Shown piece by piece: positions 1 through 8,755 of a stretch of DNA of 64,000 nt. The notes under the pieces were generated by a model. That model searched no databases and was not told where the DNA came from. It worked only from the letters and a program-made list of their open reading frames with translations. This stretch comes from Novosphingobium sp. SG919. Lineage in GTDB: Bacteria; Pseudomonadota; Alphaproteobacteria; Sphingomonadales; Sphingomonadaceae. Made by a program: the position numbers and the translations under genes. The stretch is taken from assembly GCF_012932495.1 (NCBI RefSeq), contig NZ_JABCNG010000006.1:372001-436000 (forward strand), in the 5' to 3' direction. Each line of letters begins with the position of its first letter. Position 1 is the stretch's first letter.

Positions 1-1037
1 TTGTCGCAGCCGTTGGCCGTAACGCGGTGGCCGCCTGTGACAAGCGTAGCGCCTTCGGCCTTGCCCTTTTCGATATAGCCCAGGACCTTGTCCATGTGGG
101 CCTGGCTGATCAGCGCGCCGACGTGGGTGGCCGGATCGGCGGGATCGCCCACCACCATCGCTTCGGTGCGCGCCTTCAACCGGGCAAGGAAATCATCGAT
201 GACCGAGGCGTGGACGAACACGCGGGTACCGTTGGAGCAGACTTCGCCGGCGGAATAGAAATTGGCCAGGAGTGCGCCAGACACCGCATTGTCGAGATCG
301 GCATCGGGAAACACGATGAGTGGGCTCTTGCCGCCCAGTTCCAGCGTGACCTGCTTGAGCGTGGCGGCGGCATCAGCCATGACCTTGCGGCCGGTGCCGA
401 CTTCGCCCGTCAGAGAAATCTTGGCGATGCCGGGATGACGCGAGAGCAACTGGCCAGTGGCGGCAAAGCCCTGAACCACCTGAAACACGCCTTCGGGGAC
501 GCCGGCCTCGATATAGATCTTTTCCAACTCGATCGCGGTGAGCGGGGTGAGTTCGGCAGGCTTGAAGATCATGGCATTGCCGCAGGCCAGCGCAGGCGCC
601 GATTTCCAGCAGGCGATCTGCAGGGGATAGTTCCACGCGCCGATACCGGCGGTGACTCCCAGCGGTTCGCGCCGGGTATAGCCGAATGCGCCAGGACCAA
701 GATCGACATGCTCTCCGGCAATTGTGGCCGCAACATTGGCATAGTATTCGATGCAATCGGCGCCCGAGAGCACGTCGACGGCAATGGTTTCCTGGATCGG
801 CTTGCCGGTATCACGGGTTTCCAGCAGGGCAAGTTCATCGTTGCGCGCGCGCAGGATTTCCACGGCTCGGCGCAGGATGCGGCCGCGCTCGGTTCCGGTA
901 AGACGGGCCCATTGCTTCTGCGCGACTTTGGCGCGAGCCACGGCGGCATCGATTTCCACCGCCCCGGCAATGGGGATCGTGGCGAGCACTTCACCCGTGG
1001 CGGGATTGATCGTTTCGAAGGTAGCCGGTGCCATCAT
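1..1037 (-). CDS. betB: Betaine-aldehyde dehydrogenase (3' end cut by window edge)
   Basis: This NAD(P)-dependent aldehyde dehydrogenase would oxidise betaine aldehyde to glycine betaine, an osmoprotectant. Translation of the minus strand from ATG at 1037 runs open to the window edge for 345 codons. The protein shows the ALDH fold signatures: WNYPLQ near residue 135, TLELGGKSP with the general-base Glu near 233, and [13 protein letters not shown] with the catalytic Cys near 267. The wording of that Cys motif and the region ending [11 protein letters not shown] match the BetB subfamily. Family members are about 490 residues, so roughly 145 are missing beyond position 1. No betI or betA is visible beside it. 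A tandem ATG-ATG start (1037 and 1034) makes the exact first codon uncertain by one residue. Confidence 0.88.
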   Translation of the reverse strand, partial: MMAPATFETINPATGEVLATIPIAGAVEIDAAVARAKVAQKQWARLTGTERGRILRRAVEILRARNDELALLETRDTGKPIQETIAVDVLSGADCIEYYANVAATIAGEHVDLGPGAFGYTRREPLGVTAGIGAWNYPLQIACWKSAPALACGNAMIFKPAELTPLTAIELEKIYIEAGVPEGVFQVVQGFAATGQLLSRHPGIAKISLTGEVGTGRKVMADAAATLKQVTLELGGKSPLIVFPDADLDNAVSGALLANFYSAGEVCSNGTRVFVHASVIDDFLARLKARTEAMVVGDPADPATHVGALISQAHMDKVLGYIEKGKAEGATLVTGGHRVTANGCD

Positions 1038-1211
1038 GCCCTCTGTCTGGCGTCACAAGCCCACAGAATACGTGATGGCGCGGCGGAATCAATTTTTCCG
1101 AACTGTTCGCGATTCCGAGCCTTCTGGAAATTATTATAAAAAACAATTATTTATTTTGCTAAGCCTATCACTGGCCCCGATGTGACGCATTAAGTTTACT
1201 TATGCGACAGG

Positions 1212-2486
1212 TCAGGCAGGCAACGCATCTACCGCACCGCGCCACAACCGCAGGCGCAGTTGTTGCCACTGCGGCACACCCCATTCGTGGGGGCATGCAT
1301 GGCCAACGATGCTGTCGAGGGGATTGGTGTCGTCGAGAAGCATGTCCTGCGGGGGGAGCGCTTCGCGTTCGCGTGTGCAGAAGAAGGCCGTAACGTGGGG
1401 ACCGGTATCCTGTCGGCGGCCGGGCTGGACCAGTGCGAGCCGATTGGAACGCAAGCGCACGACCATGCCAGGCGGAAAGACGCCGATGCTTTGCATGAAC
1501 GTGAACAGCAGGTCGCGATCGAAGTGGCCCTCCCAACTCCACATCGCGGCCAGGGCCTGGGGCGGTGACCACGCCTGCTTGTAGATGCGATCCGACGTCA
1601 GCGCATCATAGCAATCGCAGATCGCGCCAAGCGCGGCGGCGCGGCTGATCTGGTGGGCAGCCAGGCCCAGAGGATAGCCGTTGCCATCCTGCCGTTCATG
1701 ATGATGACGGCAGACATCGAGCGCCGTGGCACATACGTCCCCCGAAGCCTGGAGCAGGCGAAATCCGTGTTCGGGATGATCGCGAACCACGGCGAACTCT
1801 TCCCGCGTGAGCATGTCGGGCTTGTTGAGCACGTCTTGCGGGATGCCGATCTTGCCCAGATCGTGCAGCAACCCGGCTTGGCCATAGTCGCGCGTTTCCG
1901 CCTCGCTCAATCCCAGGAACGTGGCAACGTTGATCATCAGCGTGCACACCGCCACCGAATGGGCGAAGGTATATTCATCCTTGCTCTTGAGCCGGACGAT
2001 ATCGAGCACGGTGCGCGGACTGTTGGCCACCGCCTGGGCGATATCGTCAACCAGCTGGTGGGTATCGGCCACGCGCACTGCACGGCCCATCCGCGCATCG
2101 TCAAACAGGCCACGCATGGTTTGCCGCGCCTGGCCGACCATCTGCTGGACCTGGCGACGGCGCTGGCGAGCGATGCTTTGTGCCAACGCGCCGGAACGAT
2201 CGGGTGGGGGAACGGGCACGCGGCGGCAATGCCTGGGAGCAGGTGCCGGGATTGCCGGCGGGCGGGCGGCAGCTGGCGCGGCATCTGACGCTGCGCCTTC
2301 GTGCTTGGCGCCGCGCGACTCATCGATGATGACGTAGGGCACGTCGGCGGCGTGCACCTTTTCGAGATCGTCATGGCTCGCGATGACGAAGCGCGTCCGC
2401 CAGAACGGATGATCGAACCACGATCCGCCGAATCCGCATATGAACATGCCAAGCTTGACGTGTTCGGGAGGAATCTGGCGGATCAT
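1212..2486 (-). CDS. HD-GYP domain protein, probable c-di-GMP phosphodiesterase
   Basis: The predicted protein has 424 residues. The N-terminal part (about 1-60, starting MIRQIPPEHVKLGMFI) resembles the DUF3391 domain that usually precedes HD-GYP modules. A Pro/Ala-rich linker follows at about 66-100. The HD-GYP domain shows LLHDLGKIG (HD at about 209) and HHERQDGNGYPLGL (GYP at 270-272). Such proteins hydrolyse cyclic di-GMP and so affect motility and biofilm state; activity here is inferred from the intact motifs. The frame is open upstream to 2609, but the conserved DUF3391 opening favours ATG at 2486. It is a single gene, convergent toward betB and divergent from the gene at 2611. Confidence 0.85.
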   Translation of the reverse strand: MIRQIPPEHVKLGMFICGFGGSWFDHPFWRTRFVIASHDDLEKVHAADVPYVIIDESRGAKHEGAASDAAPAAARPPAIPAPAPRHCRRVPVPPPDRSGALAQSIARQRRRQVQQMVGQARQTMRGLFDDARMGRAVRVADTHQLVDDIAQAVANSPRTVLDIVRLKSKDEYTFAHSVAVCTLMINVATFLGLSEAETRDYGQAGLLHDLGKIGIPQDVLNKPDMLTREEFAVVRDHPEHGFRLLQASGDVCATALDVCRHHHERQDGNGYPLGLAAHQISRAAALGAICDCYDALTSDRIYKQAWSPPQALAAMWSWEGHFDRDLLFTFMQSIGVFPPGMVVRLRSNRLALVQPGRRQDTGPHVTAFFCTREREALPPQDMLLDDTNPLDSIVGHACPHEWGVPQWQQLRLRLWRGAVDALPA

Positions 2487-2610
2487 GCCGGACAGAATGC
2501 GCGGGCCGGCTTCCCGCGTGGCTAAGCGGGCGACAGGGAAAACCCGCAAGAACAAGGTTAAACGCGACGAACGGTTGCCCGGCCCACCGTGACGTGGTGA
2601 GAGACGCACG

Positions 2611-3000
2611 ATGAATCACCCAGCCGACCTTGCCATCCGCCTGCGCCGCGCCGCATTCAACCGGGCCTTGGCCGACGCCGATCTGGCCGCGATCGGGCCG
2701 TTGCTGGCACCCGACGTGGTAATGGTGACGGGAAGCGACAGTGCGATTCTTGCCGGTCGCAAGGCGCAACTGCTGGCCTGGAAGCGCGAATTCTCGGCGC
2801 GGACGCGCAGCATCTATGTGCGAACGCCCACCACGATCGTGCCATCACCAGTGGCGCCCATCGCCCTGGAACACGGGGCGTGGCAAGGCCGCGACGCCCA
2901 GAGCGGCACGATCCAGGCGGCAGGCCAATATAGCGCGAAGTGGCGCGAGATCGGTGGTGCCTGGGTGATCGTGGCCGAAATCTTCGTCACAATGGAATGA
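2611..3000 (+). CDS. SnoaL/NTF2-like protein (DUF4440 type)
   Basis: A 129-residue protein with the layout of the DUF4440/SnoaL-like NTF2 superfamily: an N-terminal helix pair, a loop LAPDVVMVTGSDSA, and a C-terminal strand GGAWVIVAEIFVTME. Family members are small cone-shaped domains acting as isomerases, hydrolases or ligand binders, so no substrate can be named. A GAGAG-type ribosome site lies just before ATG 2611. The start faces away from the HD-GYP gene, and the stop overlaps the end of the convergent small gene at 2987-3235. Confidence 0.7.
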   Translation: MNHPADLAIRLRRAAFNRALADADLAAIGPLLAPDVVMVTGSDSAILAGRKAQLLAWKREFSARTRSIYVRTPTTIVPSPVAPIALEHGAWQGRDAQSGTIQAAGQYSAKWREIGGAWVIVAEIFVTME

Positions 3001-3235
3001 AGCGATCAACCTGTTCCATAGCTGCCTGCACCGAAAGGCCAGGCGCCAGGAAACGACCATCGCGGCCCGCGCGCGCCGGCGACCAGATTGCCCAGGCCCG
3101 CGCCAGCAATGCGGCGTGATCGTCTGAAACGGCGTGGGCAAAGCGATGCTGGCGACCATCGGGCAACCGGGCATCATACCAGATCCAGCCGGGCGGAAGG
3201 CTAGGCGGGCGGCTGGGCACGGACGAATCGGCCAT
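2987..3235 (-). CDS. Small hypothetical protein, 82 residues
   Basis: I do not recognise this protein. It has no signal peptide or membrane segment. It is rich in Pro, Trp and Ala and opens MADSSVPSRPPSLPPGW. Support for a real gene is an AAGGTG ribosome site about 6 bases before ATG 3235 and a normal residue mix. It overlaps the 3' end of the convergent gene at 2611-3000 by 14 bases. A spurious frame cannot be excluded. Confidence 0.5.
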   Translation of the reverse strand: MADSSVPSRPPSLPPGWIWYDARLPDGRQHRFAHAVSDDHAALLARAWAIWSPARAGRDGRFLAPGLSVQAAMEQVDRFIPL

Positions 3236-3598
3236 GGTTCACCTTGGCAAAAATGCCGCACGAGCGGACGAAATTTACCGCTTCGGTTAAAGGAAATTTC
3301 CTTTTATTGAATCGCCGTTTAGCGATTTTGACGCGGATTTGGCAGCATCTCGACTGGATATTTAGGATTTTTCCTATATTCAGTTCCTATGCCCGCTGAG
3401 CCCGGCGCCCTTTCCGCCCAGCCCTCTCCCGCCAAGGGGCAACGGCGGCAAGCTGGCCAAGCACACGCCGGGCAAGAGCACAAATCCTTGATTTAAAGCC
3501 TGCATCCACACCGCAGAAAACAGAACGGCGCGGGGCGTCGGCCTGCTTGGAGTGTTGCGGATGCTGCAGCGAAATCAACCGTCAAAGGAAAAGTCCTG
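3236..3598. promoter_or_regulatory. Leader of the phage cassette with three AGGA-N4-TCCT palindromes
   Basis: No gene is seen in this 363-bp gap. It is AT-richer than its surroundings up to about 3380. It contains the 12-bp sites AGGA-AATT-TCCT (3291-3302, inside a perfect 16-bp palindrome at 3289-3304), AGGA-TTTT-TCCT (3364-3375) and AGGA-AAAG-TCCT (3586-3597). The third covers the ribosome-binding site of the first cassette gene. The first two are 73 bp apart, close to seven helical turns. This fits an operator array for a dimeric repressor or activator, but no binding protein is proven. Confidence 0.45.
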
Positions 3599-4018
3599 AT
3601 GACCGATGCCATCGCCACCGTTGCTGCCGATGCCCCCGCCAAGGTTTCGCTGGCCGGCCTGACCTGGACCGAACGAACCACCTATCGCGCACTGGCCGAA
3701 GCCGCACAGACCGGGCTGCCCTGCCCTACCAACATCGATATCGAAATGCTGTGCGGGTACAATTCGTGCTCGATGGGGCCGGTCATGGTCAAGCGCCTGG
3801 AACGCAAGGGACTGATCCGGGTGGAGCGATACCAGCGGTTTCGCATCGTGGAAATCGTGGCCACGGGTGAGCGCACGGCGCGTGCGGCCAACATGCGCGA
3901 CGACACCCCGCATGTGCCCAAGGGCACCCACACGCCGCCGCCCGCGCGCCTGCCGACCAGTGCAACGCCGCGTCCGACCGACCGCAAGCCCTACAAGACC
4001 GGAAAGGGCCTGCGCTGA
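3599..4018 (+). CDS. Winged-helix-like protein heading the phage cassette
   Basis: A 139-residue protein. Residues about 20-85 read like a winged helix-turn-helix: LTWTERTTYRALAEAAQ, then a second helix block, then KRLERKGLIRVERYQRFRIV, which looks like a recognition helix and wing. The C-terminal third is basic and rich in Pro and Thr, so probably disordered. It is the first gene of the cassette and overlaps the small terminase start (TGATG at 4016-4020). Its AAAGGA ribosome site lies inside one of the AGGA-N4-TCCT palindromes, so self-regulation is an attractive guess. A role in DNA packaging is the alternative. Confidence 0.6.
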   Translation: MTDAIATVAADAPAKVSLAGLTWTERTTYRALAEAAQTGLPCPTNIDIEMLCGYNSCSMGPVMVKRLERKGLIRVERYQRFRIVEIVATGERTARAANMRDDTPHVPKGTHTPPPARLPTSATPRPTDRKPYKTGKGLR

Positions 4019-4467
4019 TGACGCGCGCGCGCAAGGCGGGGCGCGATCCGGCGCTGGAAGACCTGCTGCTCGCCGGGCTGGCCGAAGGCATCACGCTACG
4101 CAAGCTGTGCCGGCGGCACCAGGTGGCACCGGGATTGGTGCAGCGCTGGCGGCTGGAAGACAAGGACTTTGCCCGCCGCTTTTCCCTGGCGCGCGAAGCG
4201 GGGTTCGAGGCGATCGCGGAGGAAACCCTGGAAATTGCCGACGACGATGCCGGCGACGTGATCTGCAAAGAAAAGGCCGACGGCACGGTTTCCGCCACCA
4301 AGAACCCGGACAACGTGGCCCGTGCCCGGCTGCGGGTGGAGACGCGATTGAAACTGCTCTCGAAATGGGCACCGGGGAAATACGGCGAAAGCGCGGGGCC
4401 AGGCGAAAGCCAGGACTGGAGCGAGCGGTTGGCGGCGGCGCGAGCGCGGGTATTGAAGGGGCGGTAA
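4018..4467 (+). CDS. Terminase small subunit-like protein
   Basis: A 149-residue protein directly before the large terminase. Residues about 10-50 form a helix-turn-helix of the terminase-small/transposase type (LEDLLLAGLAEGITLRKLCR, then VAPGLVQRWRLEDKDF). The central part carries an acidic stretch ADDDAGDVICKEKADG, which is typical of phage small terminases of this type. These proteins bind the phage DNA at pac or cos and load it onto the motor. The stop abuts the large-subunit ATG with no gap. The assignment rests on position plus this pattern. Confidence 0.75.
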   Translation: MTRARKAGRDPALEDLLLAGLAEGITLRKLCRRHQVAPGLVQRWRLEDKDFARRFSLAREAGFEAIAEETLEIADDDAGDVICKEKADGTVSATKNPDNVARARLRVETRLKLLSKWAPGKYGESAGPGESQDWSERLAAARARVLKGR

Positions 4468-5976
4468 ATGGCGGGGAAATTGTCGAGAACGGCGGATCTG
4501 GCCGAGGCGATCGGCGCGTTTACCCACGATCCGCTGGGACACGCGTTGTTTGCCTATCCCTGGGGCCAGGGGCCGTTGGCAGGCATGGCCGGGCCGCGCC
4601 GCTGGCAACGCGACGTGCTGGAGGAGATCGGCGCGCATCTGGCCGATCCGGTCACGCGGCATACCCCGTTGCGCCTGGCGCGGGCATCGGGACATGGCAT
4701 CGGCAAATCGGCACTGGTGGCAATGATCGTCAAGTGGGCGCTGGACACCTGCCCCGATGCGCGCGTGCTGGTGACCGCCAACACCGAAAGCCAACTCGAT
4801 ACCAAGACAGCACCGGAAATCGCCAAGTGGGCGGGCCTCGCGCTGACGGCCGACTGGTTTGTCCAGACCCGGCGGGCACTGGCCTCGACCGCGCAGGGCC
4901 GGGGCCCATCATGGCGGGCCGACCTGGTGACGTGGAGTGAGCACAACACCGAGGCCTTTGCCGGCCTGCACAACATGGGCCGGCGCATCGTGCTGATCTT
5001 CGACGAGGCGTCGGGCATTGCCGACAAAGTGTGGGAAGTGGCGCTGGGCGCCCTGACCGATGCCGATACCGAATTGATCTGGCTGGCATTCGGCAATCCG
5101 ACGCAGAACACTGGCGCGTTCCGCGAATGCTTTGGCAAGCATCGCAACCTGTGGCGCACCGCGCAGATCGACGCGCGCGAAGTGGAAGGCGTGAACGCCG
5201 ATTACCTCAACGAGCTAGTGGCGGCCTACGGCGCAGATAGTGACGTGGTGCGCGTGCGCGTGCGGGGCCAGTTCCCATCGAGCAGCACGATGCAGTTCAT
5301 CCCGCAGGACCTGGCCGAAGCCGCGCGACGGCGCGTGGTGCCCGCCGGATTGCCGACCGACCCGGTGATCTTTGGCGTGGACTGTGCGCGGTTTGGCGAC
5401 GATGAAAGCGTGCTGGCGATCCGCTGTGGCCGCGATGCGCGCAGCCGGCCGTGGAAGAACTGGCGCGGGGTGGATGCCATGCAACTGGCCGGCGACATCG
5501 CCCTGGAGGCGGCGCGACACCGGCCCGATGCGATCTTTGTGGACGCGGGCAACGTGGGCGCGGCGGTGGTCGATCGCCTGCGCCAGTTGCTGGGCGATAC
5601 GCCAGTGATCGAGGTGTGGTTTGGCGGCAAGGGGCGCGAGGCCGAACTGGAACCCGGCGTTTCCGTGCCGACAGCCAACAAACGTGCCGAGATCTGGACG
5701 CGGATGCGCGCGTGGCTGGGCCAGGGCGCGGTGCCCGACAGCGACCGCCTGCGCGACGACCTGATCGGACCGACCTATTCCTTCGCCGCCGACGACACCC
5801 GCGTGCAGCTGGAAAAGAAGCCCGAGATGAAGCGGCGCGGATTGCCCAGTCCGGACTGGGCCGATGCACTGGCCTGCACCTTTGCCGAAGCCGTGGGCCC
5901 GCGCGCGCTGCCGGCCTGGCTGGAACCCGAAGCCCAGGCCGATGACGGAGCGGGACGCTATGGCGAGCTGGGTTGA
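4468..5976 (+). CDS. Phage terminase large subunit (packaging ATPase/nuclease)
   Basis: A 502-residue packaging motor. The ATPase half has a Walker A motif ASGHGIGKSA (about 73-82) and a Walker B motif RRIVLIFDEASG with Asp179-Glu180. The coupling motif is probably FGNPTQNTG (about 208-216). The nuclease half opens with IFGVDCARFGDDE (Asp305) and continues with AIFVDAGNVG (Asp359) and PDWADALACTF, giving the three acidic residues of an RNase H-like nuclease. All catalytic motifs appear intact. It would translocate DNA into the prohead through the portal at 7082-8755 and cut it. A host-like codon pattern runs throughout. Confidence 0.92.
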   Translation: MAGKLSRTADLAEAIGAFTHDPLGHALFAYPWGQGPLAGMAGPRRWQRDVLEEIGAHLADPVTRHTPLRLARASGHGIGKSALVAMIVKWALDTCPDARVLVTANTESQLDTKTAPEIAKWAGLALTADWFVQTRRALASTAQGRGPSWRADLVTWSEHNTEAFAGLHNMGRRIVLIFDEASGIADKVWEVALGALTDADTELIWLAFGNPTQNTGAFRECFGKHRNLWRTAQIDAREVEGVNADYLNELVAAYGADSDVVRVRVRGQFPSSSTMQFIPQDLAEAARRRVVPAGLPTDPVIFGVDCARFGDDESVLAIRCGRDARSRPWKNWRGVDAMQLAGDIALEAARHRPDAIFVDAGNVGAAVVDRLRQLLGDTPVIEVWFGGKGREAELEPGVSVPTANKRAEIWTRMRAWLGQGAVPDSDRLRDDLIGPTYSFAADDTRVQLEKKPEMKRRGLPSPDWADALACTFAEAVGPRALPAWLEPEAQADDGAGRYGELG

Positions 5977-6183
5977 GCGGCTGCGATTTAACTTGCCATC
6001 ACAGAATATATTCAGAAATATACAAATATAAATCGGCGCGATTCGCTTCGGGACAGCACAAAACGCGCCTCCATCTTGCCCATATCCAATAATTCATTGT
6101 GGAACATCTGCTGCCACAAACGCGTCTCTGCGCCTGGAATATTGGTAAATGCCGGCGCAGGCATGATGAGGGAGGGATCGATC
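5977..6183. promoter_or_regulatory. AT-rich gap, possible internal promoter
   Basis: This 207-bp gap is the first sizeable break in the cassette and is clearly AT-richer than the genes around it. It holds a 10-bp palindrome GAATATATTC (6004-6013) and further ATATA stretches up to about 6030. A TTGCCA near 5993 could be a -35 box, but no convincing -10 box sits 17 bp away. I treat it as a likely transcription start region for the gene at 6184, without a defined promoter. Confidence 0.3.
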
Positions 6184-6720
6184 ATGAAACTACCCGCAGC
6201 TTATGCCTATCTGGGAAATATTGCCAATCCGCCCAAGATGATAGTCGAAGCTCTCAAGCTGTTCGGCACCAAGGAGCAGCCGGGGCCGGGTGACAATCCG
6301 GTCATCATAAAATGGGCTGAAGAAGTCGGCACGCAAGTGGCGCATGACTATTATGCAGACTCTGTACCATGGTGCGGCCTGTTCATGGCCGTGGTGGCCA
6401 AGCGGGCGGGCAAGCCGCTGCCGCCCAATCCGCTGTGGGCGCTGAACTGGGCTAAATTCGGCGAACAGGCCGGCCAGCCGATGCTGGGGGACACACTGGT
6501 GTTTATCCGCCCCGGCGGCGGGCACGTTGGGCTCTACGTGGGCGAGGACAACGCCAATTTTCACGTGCTGGGCGGCAACCAGAGCGATCAGGTCTGCATT
6601 CGCAGCGTGCCGCGCGAGCGTCTCTATGCCGCGCGACGGCCGATCTACACCAATGCACCACCTTCGATGAAAGTCATCCGCCTGGCCAGGAACGGTGACG
6701 TTTCGATCAAGGAAGCATAA
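6184..6720 (+). CDS. TIGR02594-like NlpC/CHAP-type peptidoglycan hydrolase
   Basis: A 178-residue protein resembling the phage/bacterial TIGR02594 group, which has a papain-like amidase fold. The catalytic Cys is in SVPWCGLFMAVVAKRAGK and the catalytic His in RPGGGHVGLYVGED, at the family spacing. The frame is open from 6076, but GAGGGA before ATG 6184 and the conserved KLPAAYAYL opening decide the start. There is no signal peptide. It lies between terminase and portal, far from the lysis genes, so it may be a virion-associated wall hydrolase or a second lysin rather than the main endolysin. A strong terminator follows. Confidence 0.75.
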   Translation: MKLPAAYAYLGNIANPPKMIVEALKLFGTKEQPGPGDNPVIIKWAEEVGTQVAHDYYADSVPWCGLFMAVVAKRAGKPLPPNPLWALNWAKFGEQAGQPMLGDTLVFIRPGGGHVGLYVGEDNANFHVLGGNQSDQVCIRSVPRERLYAARRPIYTNAPPSMKVIRLARNGDVSIKEA

Positions 6721-6743
6721 CCCACTATCAACAGGACGCTTTT

Positions 6744-6778
6744 AAAGGCCCTGTCCCAGTTCGGGCGGGGCCTTTTTC
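6744..6778 (+). terminator. Rho-independent terminator
   Basis: AAAGGCCC pairs with GGGGCCTTT around an inner CCC/GGG stem, and the 3' arm runs into TTTTT. It directly follows the hydrolase at 6184-6720. It implies that the packaging genes and the portal-to-lysis genes can be transcribed separately. Confidence 0.85.
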
Positions 6779-6808
6779 ATGCGCGTTTCATTGCGATCAT
6801 GGAGCTCT

Positions 6809-6831
6809 GCACCAGCGATTCAAGCTGGTGC
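6809..6831 (+). repeat. Stem-loop before the portal leader
   Basis: A perfect 8-bp inverted repeat, GCACCAGC and GCTGGTGC, with a 7-base loop. It lies between the terminator at 6744 and the start at 6874. There is no U-tract, so it is not a terminator. It could shape the 5' end of the portal mRNA or be an operator. Confidence 0.4.
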
Positions 6832-6873
6832 GTCCCCGGCTTACAAGCGCCTTCAATCCATGGAGGTGCCTAG

Positions 6874-7089
6874 ATGTGCAGCACGCCCACCGTTCCCACC
6901 GCGCCCGAGCGGCAAAGCCTGAAACTGCCTGACCAGGGGGCGCCAGCCGGCGCCATGGACAACAGTCGCTGGCGCCGCGCGATCCTGGCCGGGATGGTCA
7001 CTTCGCCGCTGGGCCTGACCGGCGCAGCGCGGATTTCTTCCACCACGCTTGGTTCGGCCACTCTCGGTTCGGGAGGCACTCTTGGCTGA
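6874..7089 (+). CDS. Small phage protein preceding the portal, 71 residues
   Basis: It opens MCSTPTVPTAPERQSLKLPD and ends in a Gly/Thr/Ser/Leu-rich tail (TTLGSATLGSGGTLG). Small proteins of this shape, with Met-Cys and Pro-rich starts and a Leu-Gly tail, often sit just before podovirus portal genes; their role is not known to me. A GGAGGTG ribosome site lies 5 bases before the ATG. The end overlaps the portal start by 8 bases, and its last codons contain the portal ribosome site, so translation is probably coupled. Confidence 0.65.
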   Translation: MCSTPTVPTAPERQSLKLPDQGAPAGAMDNSRWRRAILAGMVTSPLGLTGAARISSTTLGSATLGSGGTLG

Positions 7090-8755
7090 TCACAAATCGA
7101 TCCGCGCCCATTGCGAGGCACGTCTGGCCGGGATGAAATCCGTTCGCCAGGATTATGAAGCCGAAGCCGAGCAGATCGCCCGCTTTGCCCAGCCAGCCCG
7201 TTCGCGGTTCCTGGCCGGGAGCAAAGATCGTTCGGGCGCGCGGCGCCGACAGTGGAACCGCACGCTGTTCGACCCTCACGGGATCGAGGCATTCCGCACG
7301 CTGACCAACGGGATGACATCGGGCCTTTCCAGTGCATCGCGCCCTTGGTTTACCCTCAAGACCGCCGACGACGACCTGATGGACGCGGAAGGCGTGCGCG
7401 CCTGGCTTTCGGCGGTGGAGCGTCGGCTCTATGCCTTTCTGGCATCGACCAACTTCTATGGGGCGGCCAAGGCCGGCTATGGCGAGATGGGTCTGTTCGG
7501 CACCGAGGCCTGCGTGATGGTGGAGCATCCGCTGGCAGGCGCGGTGTGCCACGCGCTGACCTTTGGCGAATACTGGATCGCGCTGTCTGACGCGCTGGTG
7601 CCCGATACGCTTTATCGCACCTGCCCGATGAGCGTGCGCCAGGCGGTGGAAACCTTTGGGCCCACCGTCTCTCCGGCCGTGCGCGCGCTCTATGATCGCA
7701 GCCAGTACGAGACGGTGGTGGAAGTGTTCCACGCCATCGAGCCGGACCCGGACCACGATCCGCATCGCTTCGGCTCCAAGGCCTGGCGCAGCGTCTATTG
7801 GGAAGCGGGCGCACGCGGTGACAGCCTGCTCAAGCTTGCGGGCTATAACGAGCAGCCGTTCTGGGCCCCGCGCTGGGACGTGGTGGGTGGCGACACTTAC
7901 GGCCATTCGCCCGGCATGGAAGCCCTGCCGGCGCTGCGCGAATTGCAGATGCAGGCCAAGCGCCGCAACGAGGCCATCGACCAGATGGTCAAGCCCGAGA
8001 AGATCGTGCCGCCGGGCGTGCGCCTGACCGGCGAACCGGGGCGCACGGTAACGGCATCTGGGCTGGACCGCGACGGCGTGGTGATCCCCTACCAGATGCC
8101 CTACCAAGCCGTGGCGGCGATCGGCGAGGAAATGGACAAATGCCGCCGCCAGATCGACGGCTTGAGCTTTGCCGACCTGTTCAACGCCATCACCAACATG
8201 CGCGGCGTGCAGCCCCGCAATGTTGAGGAAATCGTCAGCCGCAACGAGGAAAAGCTGACACAGCTTGGCCCCGTGATCGAACGCGTGGCCAACGAAAAGC
8301 TGCAAGTGGCGATCGATCGCGCCTTTGCGATCCTGAGCCGCGGGGCCATGTTGCCGCCTGCTCCGCCAGCCCTCCACGGGCGCGGAGTGCGCGTGGAATT
8401 CGTGAGCATCCTGCAGCAGATGCAGCGCATGGTCGGCATCGGCCAGATCGAGCGGGTAGTGGGCTTTGTCGGCAATCTGGCGGCCGCCCATCCCGAAGTT
8501 CTGGACAAGATCGACTTCGACGAAGCGGTGGACGAATACGCCTGGCGCGCCGGTACCCCAGCGCGGATCATGCGACCGGCCGCCCAAGTGGCGCACTTGC
8601 GCACCCAGCGGGGAGAGGCGGCCCATGCCGCCCAGGCGGCCGCGCAGATCAGCCAGATGGTGCCCGCGATGAAAGACGCGGCCGCCGCAGCAGAACTGCT
8701 CTCGCGCGCCGACGTGGGCGGCGAAAACCTGCTCAAGCGACTGATCCAACCGTGA
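7082..8755 (+). CDS. Portal protein (podovirus-type head-to-tail connector)
   Basis: A 557-residue portal of the podovirus connector family (PF12236-like). Diagnostic stretches are the N-terminal helix EAEAEQIARFAQPARSRF, NRTLFDPHGIEAFRTLTNGM, and the central GMEALPALRELQMQAKRRNE followed by VPPGVRL. It would form a dodecameric ring at one vertex, serving as the packaging channel and tail attachment site. I chose TTG 7082 because GGGAGG lies 5-6 bases ahead and the upstream codons have no conserved content. The residues before this TTG are out-of-frame sequence of the 71-residue gene. The stop overlaps the next start (GTGA). Confidence 0.9.
   Translation: MADHKSIRAHCEARLAGMKSVRQDYEAEAEQIARFAQPARSRFLAGSKDRSGARRRQWNRTLFDPHGIEAFRTLTNGMTSGLSSASRPWFTLKTADDDLMDAEGVRAWLSAVERRLYAFLASTNFYGAAKAGYGEMGLFGTEACVMVEHPLAGAVCHALTFGEYWIALSDALVPDTLYRTCPMSVRQAVETFGPTVSPAVRALYDRSQYETVVEVFHAIEPDPDHDPHRFGSKAWRSVYWEAGARGDSLLKLAGYNEQPFWAPRWDVVGGDTYGHSPGMEALPALRELQMQAKRRNEAIDQMVKPEKIVPPGVRLTGEPGRTVTASGLDRDGVVIPYQMPYQAVAAIGEEMDKCRRQIDGLSFADLFNAITNMRGVQPRNVEEIVSRNEEKLTQLGPVIERVANEKLQVAIDRAFAILSRGAMLPPAPPALHGRGVRVEFVSILQQMQRMVGIGQIERVVGFVGNLAAAHPEVLDKIDFDEAVDEYAWRAGTPARIMRPAAQVAHLRTQRGEAAHAAQAAAQISQMVPAMKDAAAAAELLSRADVGGENLLKRLIQP

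Noticed and set aside
27-1139. Long plus-strand open frame of 370 codons
   Set aside because: The minus strand encodes a clear BetB protein across the same bases, and the plus-strand product has no recognisable family and a composition typical of an antisense frame.
4018-4467. Calling the small terminase-like gene a transposase because of its helix-turn-helix
   Set aside because: It abuts the large terminase with no gap and lacks any DDE domain, so the packaging role fits better.
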